In this document: in pieces, positions 46,516 to 54,005 of the stretch
How positions within the stretch are numbered: the first letter of the stretch is position 1
Layout of the letters: the number at the start of each line of letters is the position of its first letter
Source of the DNA: Pseudoxanthomonas kalamensis DSM 18571
GTDB lineage: Bacteria; Pseudomonadota; Gammaproteobacteria; Xanthomonadales; Xanthomonadaceae
Direction: 5' to 3'
Assembly: GCF_010211745.1 (NCBI RefSeq)
Contig: NZ_PDWQ01000002.1
Coordinates: forward strand, 310,001 to 374,000
Length of the DNA stretch: 64,000 nt
The notes under the pieces: model-generated
What the model was told of the DNA's origin: nothing
What the model saw: the letters and a program-made list of their open reading frames with translations, nothing else
Database searches by the model: none
Program-made: the position numbers and the translations under genes

Positions 46516-47456
46516 CTTGCCGCTTTCGGCGACCAGGGCCGGATGTTGCGCGTAGCCCACTCGCGCATGAAGCCACCCAGTTGCAGGAACGAATCGGCGC
46601 GCGGCGAATGCTTGCGCCAGCACAGGCCGATCGTGCGCGCATTGGCTTGATCGCCCAGCGGACGCACGACCACGTCGCTGCCTTCCAGGATACCGCCGAC
46701 GATCGCCAAGTCGGGCAGGAAAGTCGCGCCCATACCTTCGGCCACCATCGCCACCAGCGTGTGCAGGCTGGTGGAGGAAAAGTTGGCCTTTTCGATTTCG
46801 GCCGCGCGCTGCAGCGCCGGCAGCGCATGGCTGTGCAGACAATGGTCGTGCTCCAGCAACAGCAGGTTCTGCCCACCGTCGTCGGCATCCGGCAGGAAAC
46901 CGCTCCGGTCTGACGGCAACGGCGCCGAAGCGCTGGCGCTGACGAAACGGTAGGCGTCATCGAACAGCATGTACGTCTCCAGCCCCGGCGTTTCGTAGGG
47001 AAACGCCATCAGCACCAGGTCCAGCCGCCCCTCGACCAGGCGATCAAGCAACAGCCGCGTCTTGTCCTCGCGCAGGGCCAGGCGGAGATGCGGGAACCTG
47101 CGGCCGACATCGGGCACCAACCGCGGCAGCAAAAACGGGCCGATCGTCGGCAGCACACCCATCTCCATCACCCCGGACATCGGCTGGCTGGCTTCGCGCC
47201 CCATGGCCATCAGCGCTTCGGCATCCCGCAGCAGCAGGCGCGCCCGCGTGACCAGCTGCCGTCCGATCGGAGTGATCACCACCGAACGCTTGCTGCGCTC
47301 GGCCACCGCGACCCCGGTCGCGCTTTCAAGTTCGCGGATACCGGCGCTCAAGGTGGATTGGGTGACGAAGCAGGCTTCGGCCGCCCGACTGAAATTCAAG
47401 TGATCGTGCAGCGCCACCAGATAACGCAGGTGGCGCAGGTTGGGTAGAGCATTCAT
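46512..47456 (-). CDS. OxyR-like LysR regulator with a single effector-domain sensing cysteine
   Basis: 314 residues. LysR winged helix (HLRYLVALHDHLNFSRAAEA, then CFVTQSTLSAGIREL) and an OxyR-type effector domain (GVLPTIGPFLLPRLVPDV, GRLDLVLMAFPYETPGLE). Cys206 in LLLLEHDHCLHSHAL aligns with the peroxidatic Cys199 of E. coli OxyR, but no cysteine stands at the Cys208 place; other cysteines are 29 and 279. So it cannot form the usual 199-208 disulfide. It faces the persulfide dioxygenase and peroxiredoxin genes and probably controls them. The ATG at 47456 is chosen for the family N-terminus. OxyR paralogue rather than true OxyR seems likelier. Confidence 0.85.
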   Translation of the reverse strand: MNALPNLRHLRYLVALHDHLNFSRAAEACFVTQSTLSAGIRELESATGVAVAERSKRSVVITPIGRQLVTRARLLLRDAEALMAMGREASQPMSGVMEMGVLPTIGPFLLPRLVPDVGRRFPHLRLALREDKTRLLLDRLVEGRLDLVLMAFPYETPGLETYMLFDDAYRFVSASASAPLPSDRSGFLPDADDGGQNLLLLEHDHCLHSHALPALQRAAEIEKANFSSTSLHTLVAMVAEGMGATFLPDLAIVGGILEGSDVVVRPLGDQANARTIGLCWRKHSPRADSFLQLGGFMREWATRNIRPWSPKAAS

Positions 47457-47525
47457 GTGCGCAGTTCCTCCCGACGCCGACTTGGCGTGCTGCACGGTTG
47501 CCGGGACAACATATCGGAAAAAACG

Positions 47526-47559
47526 ATCAATTCAATTGAATTTATTCGTTTCCATTGAT
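47526..47559. promoter_or_regulatory. AT-rich symmetric elements between LysR and dioxygenase genes
   Basis: AATTCAATTGAATT (47529-47542) is a perfect 14-base palindrome, and ATCAAT (47526-47531) and ATTGAT (47554-47559) form an outer inverted pair. The region is strikingly AT-rich against the surroundings and lies midway between the divergent starts (47456 and 47615). It is the natural binding region for the LysR protein. Confidence 0.55.
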
Positions 47560-47614
47560 TTGTCAGCAGGCATATCGTCTCCGCAGGCCAAACGAACCGA
47601 TATGGAGACACGAC

Positions 47615-48511
47615 ATGGCAGCCCCGATTCCCCACCCCGTCGATCTGGACACCCGTCCCGAGGTGACCTCCTTCTTCGACGAGGCCACCAACACCGTCAG
47701 TCATGTGGTCAAGGATCCGGCCAGCCAGGCCTGCGCCATCATCGATTCGGTCATGGACTTCGATTACGCCGCCGGCCGGATCGCCTTCGAACACGCCGAC
47801 CGCATCATCGAACACGTCCGTCAGCACGGCCTGGAAGTGCAGTGGCTGATCGAGACCCATGTCCATGCCGACCATCTGTCCGCAGCCCCTTATCTGCAAC
47901 AGCAGCTGGGCGGCCGCATCGGCATCGGCGAGCACATCGTCCAGGTGCAGGAAACCTTCGGCAAGGTGTTCAACGAAGGCACCGAGTTCCAGCGCGACGG
48001 CAGCCAGTTCGATCGCCTGTTCGCCGATGGCGAGCGCTACCGGATCGGCAGCATGGAGGCTTTCGCGATGCATACGCCGGGCCACACGCCGGCCTGCATG
48101 ACGCATGTGATCGGCGATGCCGCTTTTGTCGGCGACACCTTGTTCATGCCCGATGGCGGCACCGCGCGGGCGGATTTTCCCGGCGGCGATGCGGCCACGC
48201 TGTACCGCTCGGTGCGCCGGATTCTCGAACTGCCGTCCCCGGTTCGCCTGTTCATGTGCCACGACTACGGCCCGGGTGGACGCGAGATCCGCTGGGAAAC
48301 CACGGTCGGCGAGCAGCGTGCCGGCAACATCCACGTCCATGACGGCGTCGACGAGAACGACTTCGTCGAACTGCGCACCGGTCGCGACGCGACCCTGTCG
48401 ATGCCGCGCCTGATCCTGCCGTCGCTGCAGGTCAACATGCGCGCCGGCCAGCTGCCGCCGGCCGACGCCGATGGCAGGCATTTCCTGAAGGTTCCGCTGA
48501 ACACGCTTTGA
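47615..48511 (+). CDS. MBL-fold persulfide dioxygenase (ETHE1/Blh-like)
   Basis: 298 residues. Iron ligands expected at H82 and H84 of THVHADH, H157 (PGHTP), D174 (GDTLF) and H216 (FMCHDYG). The sequence HLSAAPYLQQQLGGRIGIG and the RWETTVGEQRAGN block are typical of sulfur dioxygenases of the Blh/CstB type rather than glyoxalase II. It oxidises glutathione persulfide to sulfite and glutathione in the cytosol. The ATG at 47615 (after GGAGACA) is used; the frame is open 20 codons further. It leads a rightward operon with peroxiredoxin, DUF442 and TauE. Confidence 0.9.
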   Translation: MAAPIPHPVDLDTRPEVTSFFDEATNTVSHVVKDPASQACAIIDSVMDFDYAAGRIAFEHADRIIEHVRQHGLEVQWLIETHVHADHLSAAPYLQQQLGGRIGIGEHIVQVQETFGKVFNEGTEFQRDGSQFDRLFADGERYRIGSMEAFAMHTPGHTPACMTHVIGDAAFVGDTLFMPDGGTARADFPGGDAATLYRSVRRILELPSPVRLFMCHDYGPGGREIRWETTVGEQRAGNIHVHDGVDENDFVELRTGRDATLSMPRLILPSLQVNMRAGQLPPADADGRHFLKVPLNTL

Positions 48512-48593
48512 GTTCTTCGTCGACGGCGCCACTGCGTCGCCCTGCACCGCCGACGCCCTTCCCTGACGCACCCCCCAACGAGGAGACAATCCC

Positions 48594-49328
48594 ATGAGCT
48601 GCACCGATTCCGATCCGAAAATCACCGCCGCGGCTGCCGCCAGTGCCGTCGCTCCGGCGACGACCGTTGCCGTGGCACCTGCCGCCGAGCCTGCCGTCAT
48701 CGGCATTCCCCGCATCAACGAACCCGCGCCCGCCTTCCAGGCGCAGACCACCCATGGCCCGCGCTCGCTGGCCGACTACAAGGGCAAGTGGCTGGTGCTG
48801 TTCTCGCATCCGGCCGACTTCACGCCGGTCTGCACCACCGAGTTCACCGCTTTCGCCAAGGCCTCCGGCGAGTTCGCCGCCCTCAACACCGAGCTGCTGG
48901 GCCTGTCGATCGACTCGGTGTTCTCGCACCTGGCCTGGGTGCAGAACATCAAGGAAAAGTTCGGCGTCGAAATCCCGTTCCCGATCATCGAAGACCTGTC
49001 GATGAACGTGGCCCGCGCCTACGGCATGATCCACCCGGGTGCCTCCGACACCTCGGCGGTACGTGCCACCTTCGTCATCGACGACAAGGGCATCCTGCGC
49101 GCGATGGTCTATTACCCGATGACCAACGGCCGTTCGGTCGCCGAGATCCTGCGCCTGGTCAAGGGCCTGCAATACAGCCTGGCCAACGGCGTCGCCACTC
49201 CGGAAGGCTGGCAGCCGGGCGAGAAGGTGCTGCTGGGTGCGCCGAAGAGCGTGGCCGAACTGGAAAGCCGCGCCGGGCAGTCGCTGGAAACGGTGGACTG
49301 GTACTTCTCGATGAAGCCGGGCGCCTGA
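48594..49328 (+). CDS. Peroxiredoxin with alanine-rich N-terminal extension
   Basis: 244 residues. The thioredoxin-fold domain starts near residue 37. The peroxidatic Cys80 is in SHPADFTPVCTTE, with the Thr/Arg active-site set conserved. VYYPMTNGRSVAEILRLVKG and the long C-terminal part point to the Prx6-like group. Cys3 is the only other cysteine, so a resolving cysteine of usual type is lacking. The first 36 residues are Ala/Val/Pro-rich (ITAAAAASAVAPATTVAVAP) and not part of the fold. Peroxides or hydropersulfides may be substrates; a separate thiol reductant would be needed. Confidence 0.88.
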   Translation: MSCTDSDPKITAAAAASAVAPATTVAVAPAAEPAVIGIPRINEPAPAFQAQTTHGPRSLADYKGKWLVLFSHPADFTPVCTTEFTAFAKASGEFAALNTELLGLSIDSVFSHLAWVQNIKEKFGVEIPFPIIEDLSMNVARAYGMIHPGASDTSAVRATFVIDDKGILRAMVYYPMTNGRSVAEILRLVKGLQYSLANGVATPEGWQPGEKVLLGAPKSVAELESRAGQSLETVDWYFSMKPGA

Positions 49329-49398
49329 GTCCGGGTGGCAATCGCGTCGATGCGGGCGAAGACCTCGCCCGCATCGGCCTTCCGGTCATTCACTCTCT

Positions 49399-49770
49399 AT
49401 GTACAGGCACTCGACCGCGGAGTCCCCCGTGCTTTCGATCACACCCGTTTCCGATACCTACCACGTCTGCGCGCAACTGCATCCGCAGGACGTGGTCGAA
49501 GTCGCGCGTGCCGGCTACGCGACCCTGATCTGCATGCGCCCGGACGATGAAGTGGACGGGCAGCCCGCCTGGGCCGACATTGCCGCGCAGGCACGCAGGC
49601 ATGGCCTGGATTTCCACTTCATTCCAGCGCGATCCGGCGCGGTGACACCGCAGCAGGCCGCCCGCCTGCGCGAAGTCATGAACGGCGCACCCGGCAGGGT
49701 CCTGTCCTACTGCGCCTCCGGCAATCGCTGCACGCTGGCCTGGCACATGGCCATGAATGAGCACGGCTGA
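49399..49770 (+). CDS. DUF442/TIGR01244-family sulfur transferase
   Basis: 123 residues. A phosphatase-like fold with the active-site loop SYCASGNRC (Cys105, CX4R to Arg110). The core is TYHVCAQLHPQDVVEVARAG, then TLICMRPDDEVDGQPAW. Members of this family often occur next to or fused with persulfide dioxygenases and are thought to move or bind sulfane sulfur. Its end overlaps the TauE start by 14 bases. A GTG at 49429 would remove ten poorly conserved residues and is an alternative start. Confidence 0.82.
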   Translation: MYRHSTAESPVLSITPVSDTYHVCAQLHPQDVVEVARAGYATLICMRPDDEVDGQPAWADIAAQARRHGLDFHFIPARSGAVTPQQAARLREVMNGAPGRVLSYCASGNRCTLAWHMAMNEHG

Positions 49771-50572
49771 AAACATGAGCTTGCACGTCATCCTGCAGAC
49801 ACTGGCCTCGTTGGGTTCCGGCGCCCTCGTCGGTTTCATCCTGGGCCTGATCGGCGGCGGCGGCTCGATCCTGGCAACGCCGCTGCTGCTGTACGTGGTC
49901 GGGATCGCCGAACCGCATGTCGCCATCGGGACCGGCGCCCTGGCCGTTTCCGCCAATGCCTACTCCAACTTCATCGCCCATGCGCGCAAACGCAACGTCT
50001 GCTGGCGTTGCGCGGTGTTGTTCGCCGTGGTCGGCACGCTCGGTGCGCTTGCCGGGTCCAGCCTCGGCAAGTCGCTGAACGGACAGCTGCTGCTGTTCCT
50101 GTTCGGTCTGGTCATGATCGTGGTCGGCCTGGCCATGCTGCGTCCCCGCCGCGAACGCGGCGGCGATGCCGATGTCACCACCCTGCGCAATTGTCTGCGT
50201 ACGGCAGCGGTCGCGCTGGTCGCCGGTGGCGCATCGGGTTTCTTCGGAATCGGCGGCGGTTTCCTGATCGTGCCGGCGCTGATGCTGGCCACCGGCATGT
50301 CGATGGCCAATGCGGTGGGTTCGTCGCTGCTGGCGGTCGGCACCTTCGGCCTGGCCACCGCGCTGAACTACGCCGCTTCCGGCCTGATCGACTGGAAAGT
50401 CGCCGCGCTATTCATCGCCGGCGGCATCGGCGGCGGCCTGCTCGGCACGCGGCTCTCGCTGCAGCTGGGCCGCCAGCGCGATGTGCTGGCGCGAATCTTC
50501 GCCGGCACCGTGTTCATGGTCGCGCTGTACATCCTCTACCGCAGCGGCGCCAGCCTGCTGGCCGGCGCATGA
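49757..50572 (+). CDS. TauE/SafE-family sulfite exporter
   Basis: 271 residues, eight predicted membrane segments in two halves (for example GSGALVGFILGLIGGGGSIL and, later, GGASGFFGIGGGFLIVPALM). The GLIGGGGS and FFGIGGG glycine motifs are those of TauE/SafE. Carriers of this kind beside sulfur-oxidising enzymes export sulfite, the product of the dioxygenase three genes upstream. The ATG at 49757 overlaps the DUF442 end; an ATG at 49775 would trim six residues. The gene ends 77 bases from the convergent lipoprotein gene. Confidence 0.88.
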   Translation: MSTAENMSLHVILQTLASLGSGALVGFILGLIGGGGSILATPLLLYVVGIAEPHVAIGTGALAVSANAYSNFIAHARKRNVCWRCAVLFAVVGTLGALAGSSLGKSLNGQLLLFLFGLVMIVVGLAMLRPRRERGGDADVTTLRNCLRTAAVALVAGGASGFFGIGGGFLIVPALMLATGMSMANAVGSSLLAVGTFGLATALNYAASGLIDWKVAALFIAGGIGGGLLGTRLSLQLGRQRDVLARIFAGTVFMVALYILYRSGASLLAGA

Positions 50573-50649
50573 GGTCATAGGACGACCGGCCACACCGAAC
50601 TTCAATGGATCACTGCGACCTGATCGCAGGGCCCTGTCGCCCGCGACGG

Positions 50650-51207
50650 TTACGGACAGGCCGCGGCCAAGCAAGTATCGATGGGCGCTTCCTGCAGCAA
50701 CTCGCGCACGCGCGCTTCGGTCGAACGCATGCCAGCATCGCGCCCCAGCTGCAGCGCCTGCTCCGGGTCCATGCCGGTCTGCATCTGCGCCAGCGCCAGC
50801 AGTGCGCCGGCGCGGTTGGCCGAGGCGCAATGCAGCAGCACCTTGCCCGACGCCGCGGCCAGCAGTTCGCGCAGCCGGGTCGCGTTGTCCGCATCAAGGT
50901 CGGCCGCACCGGCCACCGGCAGGCTCAGGTACTGCATGCCCGCCGCCGCCACTTCGGCAGCCTCGTCGCGACCCTGCATTTCCGCCTCGGGCCGCAGGTT
51001 GATCACCGTGGCCACGCCCTGCGCGGCGATACCGGCCCAGTCCGACGCCGTCGGCTGCCCGGCGGTCAGCAGTTCCGGCAACGGCGCATACAGCGGCACC
51101 TCCACCGTGGCCACCTTCGCCACTGCCGGTGATGGCGGCGGCGAAGCGCAGGCGCCGACCAGAGCCAGCGACAAGGCCAGCGTGGCCCGGAGGATCCTTG
51201 AATGCAT
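50650..51207 (-). CDS. DUF442-like lipoprotein with CX4R loop
   Basis: 185 residues. A lipoprotein signal (LALVGAC, Cys20) puts the protein in the periplasm or on the inner face of the outer membrane. The domain repeats the DUF442 pattern: PELLTAGQPTASDWAGIAAQ, then TVINLRPEAEM and the active loop LLHCASANRAG (Cys127, Arg132). It is last in the nine-gene sqr operon and the second such domain in the region, in a different compartment from the first. A further pair of cysteines ends the protein (DTCLAAACP). Activity unknown; sulfur transfer is the reasonable guess. Confidence 0.8.
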   Translation of the reverse strand: MHSRILRATLALSLALVGACASPPPSPAVAKVATVEVPLYAPLPELLTAGQPTASDWAGIAAQGVATVINLRPEAEMQGRDEAAEVAAAGMQYLSLPVAGAADLDADNATRLRELLAAASGKVLLHCASANRAGALLALAQMQTGMDPEQALQLGRDAGMRSTEARVRELLQEAPIDTCLAAACP

Positions 51208-51236
51208 GTTCGACTCCTTCGTGCGCGGCGACACGC

Positions 51237-52364
51237 TCAACGATACGCCTTCAGGTAGCGATCCTCGAACTTGCGCTTCAGCCAGTGGAACAGGCGAAGG
51301 CGTGGCAGCACGAGGTTGCGCTTGTCGTTGCGGAACACCAGCATGCCGCTGTCGAGACTGTCGACAATGCACACCAGCTCGGTCTTGAACCCGTGCCGCG
51401 CCGGCTGCCCACGCAGTTCGGCAGCGATGTTCCTGGCCACCGCCGCCGCCTGCAGATCGGCCTGGTGCGCCTGCTTGGCCATCCAGTCCGGTCCGGGGTA
51501 GCTGCCGGCGTCGCCGGCCACGTACACCCGCGGCATGCCTTGCGCACGACAGTTCGCATCGGCGGCGACGAAGCCACCTTCCGAACGCGGCAGCTCGCTG
51601 CCCTCCAGCCAGGTCGGGCCGGTCAGGCCAGGCATGAACAGAATCAGGTCGGCATCGAACTCACCGCCTTCGGTCACCACCTTGCCGGACTCCAGCCGCA
51701 CCATCTTGTGGCCCAGATGGGTATCGATGTCCTGCCGCGCCATCTGCGCCAGCAGGTTCGACACCGCCGACGGACCCAGCCGCTGGCCCGGCTGCGGCGA
51801 AGGATTGAAGAACACCAGCCGGAACTTGTCGCGTCGGCCCTGCTGGCGCAGCAGGGTGTCGATGCCGAACAGGAACTCGAACATCGGCCCACCGCGCACC
51901 GCGCCGGGTTCCTTGGGATTGGTGGCGAAACCGACGGCGATGGTGCCGCCTTCCAGCGCCGCCAGCCGGTCGCGGATCGACTCGGCCGCGGCAATGCCTT
52001 CGCAGGGGATGATCGCGTGCTCGATCCCCGGCAACTTGCGCAGGTAGCGCCCGCCGGTGGCGATCACCAGGTAATCATTTTCGACTTCACCGCGATCGGT
52101 CAGCACACGACGACCGCCGTTCAGCACCTGCTGCACACTACCCTGGTGCCAGCGCACCCGCTGACGGGAGAAGAAGTCCTGCAACGGAATGCGCAGATCC
52201 TCGCCGCGCTTGCGGCCCGACGGCAGCCAGATCAGGCTCGGCAGGTACACCAGTTCGGCGCGCGGCGAGACCACCGTGATCTCCGCATCCACCCCCTGCT
52301 TGCGCAGCTCGCGGATCGCGGTCAGCGCGGCGAACCCGCTGCCGAGGATGCTGATCCGGCTCAT
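51237..52364 (-). CDS. SQR-like FAD-dependent oxidoreductase
   Basis: 375 residues. N-terminal FAD motif ISILGSGFAALTAIREL, then VVSPRAELVYLPSLIWLPSG, YLVIATGGRYLRKLPGIEHA, and the second FAD block VYVAGDAGSYPGPDWMAKQA. The layout is that of sulfide:quinone reductase/flavocytochrome c FAD subunits, but the three catalytic cysteines of type I SQR are not placed as in the other SQR of this operon (Cys appears at IIPCEG and ADANCRAQ). It may act on another sulfur species or donate to quinone. A C-terminal basic amphipathic stretch (LFHWLKRKFEDRYLKAYR) would fit membrane binding. Confidence 0.82.
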   Translation of the reverse strand: MSRISILGSGFAALTAIRELRKQGVDAEITVVSPRAELVYLPSLIWLPSGRKRGEDLRIPLQDFFSRQRVRWHQGSVQQVLNGGRRVLTDRGEVENDYLVIATGGRYLRKLPGIEHAIIPCEGIAAAESIRDRLAALEGGTIAVGFATNPKEPGAVRGGPMFEFLFGIDTLLRQQGRRDKFRLVFFNPSPQPGQRLGPSAVSNLLAQMARQDIDTHLGHKMVRLESGKVVTEGGEFDADLILFMPGLTGPTWLEGSELPRSEGGFVAADANCRAQGMPRVYVAGDAGSYPGPDWMAKQAHQADLQAAAVARNIAAELRGQPARHGFKTELVCIVDSLDSGMLVFRNDKRNLVLPRLRLFHWLKRKFEDRYLKAYR

Positions 52365-52380
52365 CTCGTGCCTTCCATAC

Positions 52381-52836
52381 TCACGACCGACCCACGGCAG
52401 CCAGTTGCGCCTGCGCCCAGCGCACGATGTCGGCCGTGCCCATCGCCCCGGACTGCCGCGCCAGTTCGCGCCCCTGGCGGAACAGCACCATCGTCGGGAT
52501 GCTGCGGATGCCGAAGCGCGTGCCCAGATCGGGAAGTGCCTGGGTGTCGAGCTTGGCCAGCCGCATGGACGGTTCCAGTTGCGCGGCGGCAGCTTCGAAA
52601 TGCGGCGCCATCATCCGGCACGGACCGCACCACGGCGCCCAGAAATCCACCAGCAGCGGCAGATCGGCCTTGACCGCATGCGCCTCGAACATCGCCGCCG
52701 ACTCCAGCGCCAACGGATGCGCGGCAAACAGCGCCTGATGGCAACGCCCGCATTTCGGCGCCTCGCCCAGGCGCGCGGCCGGCACCCGGTTCAGCGCCAT
52801 GCAGTGCGGACAGGCAAGCTGCAGCATGTCGTTCAT
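52381..52836 (-). CDS. trxC: Thioredoxin 2 (TrxC type)
   Basis: 151 residues. An N-terminal zinc ribbon (Cys9-x2-Cys12 and Cys29-x2-Cys32) followed by a thioredoxin domain with WCGPC (69-73) and the cis-Pro in IRSIPTMVLF. TrxC-type proteins handle oxidative or thiol stress; here it is a good candidate to reduce persulfides or the peroxiredoxin. Its ATG overlaps the OsmC stop by 4 bases and the next gene lies 16 bases on, so it is firmly inside the operon. Confidence 0.92.
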   Translation of the reverse strand: MNDMLQLACPHCMALNRVPAARLGEAPKCGRCHQALFAAHPLALESAAMFEAHAVKADLPLLVDFWAPWCGPCRMMAPHFEAAAAQLEPSMRLAKLDTQALPDLGTRFGIRSIPTMVLFRQGRELARQSGAMGTADIVRWAQAQLAAVGRS

Positions 52837-53309
52837 GCCGGCTCCGCGGAACCACTGTCGTAGACCACGGCACCGGTGCCGTCCTTGACCGTCACCCCGA
52901 CCTCGATCCCGGCGCGCACGCTCTGGGTGACCACGCAGAAGTTCTCGAACTGCTCGAGGATGCGCGAGAACTGCTGGTAGTCGTCGGCCGGGTCGGCCAG
53001 TTGCAATTCGACCTGCACCGACGGAATCCGCCAGCGGCCGTCGGCATTGCGCTCGGTGCCGGCGCTGATGCTGGCGTGCAGCTTGCCCGGCGTGTTCTTG
53101 AACTTGCGCAGGGCGAACAGCAGGCTGGCGGCCATGCAGTTGGCGATCGCCGCCAGCAGCAGGCGCGAAGGATTCGGTCCCTGGTCGTGGCCGAGCGGCG
53201 CGGGCTCGTCGGTCAGCAGCGGGTCCAGTTCGGTATCGTCGAAGCTGATGCGGAAGGCATAGTCGCTCTCCTGTTCCAGGCCGACACGGATCGGTTGTCC
53301 GGTACTCAT
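52833..53309 (-). CDS. OsmC-family peroxide/thiol-stress protein
   Basis: 158 residues. OsmC fold with both conserved cysteines: C58 in LLAAIANCMAASLLFAL and C125 in FENFCVVTQSV, the pair that reduces organic hydroperoxides in OsmC/Ohr. OsmC proteins have also been linked to persulfide removal in other bacteria. The ATG at 53309 follows GAGGAG at the right distance. It is joined to trxC by an ATGA overlap, which suggests thioredoxin 2 recycles it. Confidence 0.88.
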   Translation of the reverse strand: MSTGQPIRVGLEQESDYAFRISFDDTELDPLLTDEPAPLGHDQGPNPSRLLLAAIANCMAASLLFALRKFKNTPGKLHASISAGTERNADGRWRIPSVQVELQLADPADDYQQFSRILEQFENFCVVTQSVRAGIEVGVTVKDGTGAVVYDSGSAEPA

Positions 53310-53363
53310 GTACAACTCCTCGATGATCGGCGCGGAATCCGGGTTCGTCCGCGCCGGGAAGGA

Positions 53364-54005
53364 TCAGGGTTGCCCGGCAGGCACTTCCACCCACAGGGCG
53401 CCACGCAGGTCGCCGACCTCGAAGCCGGTGGCCGCGTCGTCAGGATAATGCGCACGGATGGCCGCCTGCACCGGCGCCGCGACCGCGCTGCCGTGGCACG
53501 CCAGGCACGGCGGTTCGGTGGCGATGCCGCGCATCATCCGCAGCGACACGCCGTCCGGCAGCCCGTCGCGCTGCACGCGCAGCTGCGCGGCCGCCGGTTC
53601 GCCCGCGGCCACCGCCTGCTGGAACTGCTGCAAGGTTTCCAGCTGCCAGTCCTGCGCCGCCTGGCCCGGATTGCGGTTGCGGCCGGGCAGAGCGACCCGA
53701 CCCAGGCGCACATGATGTTGCCGCATCACCTCGTCGGCGATCCCGGGGGCCTGCGTGTGGCAGACGTCCACGGCCGCCACCGGCCCGCCGGACTGCATCG
53801 ACTGCTGCAGGGCTGCGCGCAGCTGGCCGCTGAAATCGGCGGCCGCGGCCTGCGCGCGCAGCAACGCCGGGTCCGGCGCCTGGGTTTCGGCCACCGGCGC
53901 CGGGGTCGCGGTATCGGCGTCTTGCGCATCCGCGGAAGGCGAAGCCCCCTGACATGCCGCCAGCAGCAACGCCGACGACAACACGATCATTCTTTGCAGG
54001 TTCAT
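53364..54005 (-). CDS. DUF3365 haem-type periplasmic lipoprotein
   Basis: 213 residues. Lipoprotein signal (LLLAACQG, Cys18), a low-complexity Ala/Pro/Asp linker (21-48), then a DUF3365 domain with one CXXCH haem site (C167-LA-CH171 in EPPCLACHGSA) and the conserved VDVCHTQAP and GRNRNPGQAAQDW blocks. DUF3365 proteins are haem-binding sensors or electron carriers. Its start overlaps the stop of the RND pump gene by 4 bases. Why a covalent haem protein should be co-translated with an efflux pump is not obvious. Confidence 0.85.
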   Translation of the reverse strand: MNLQRMIVLSSALLLAACQGASPSADAQDADTATPAPVAETQAPDPALLRAQAAAADFSGQLRAALQQSMQSGGPVAAVDVCHTQAPGIADEVMRQHHVRLGRVALPGRNRNPGQAAQDWQLETLQQFQQAVAAGEPAAAQLRVQRDGLPDGVSLRMMRGIATEPPCLACHGSAVAAPVQAAIRAHYPDDAATGFEVGDLRGALWVEVPAGQP

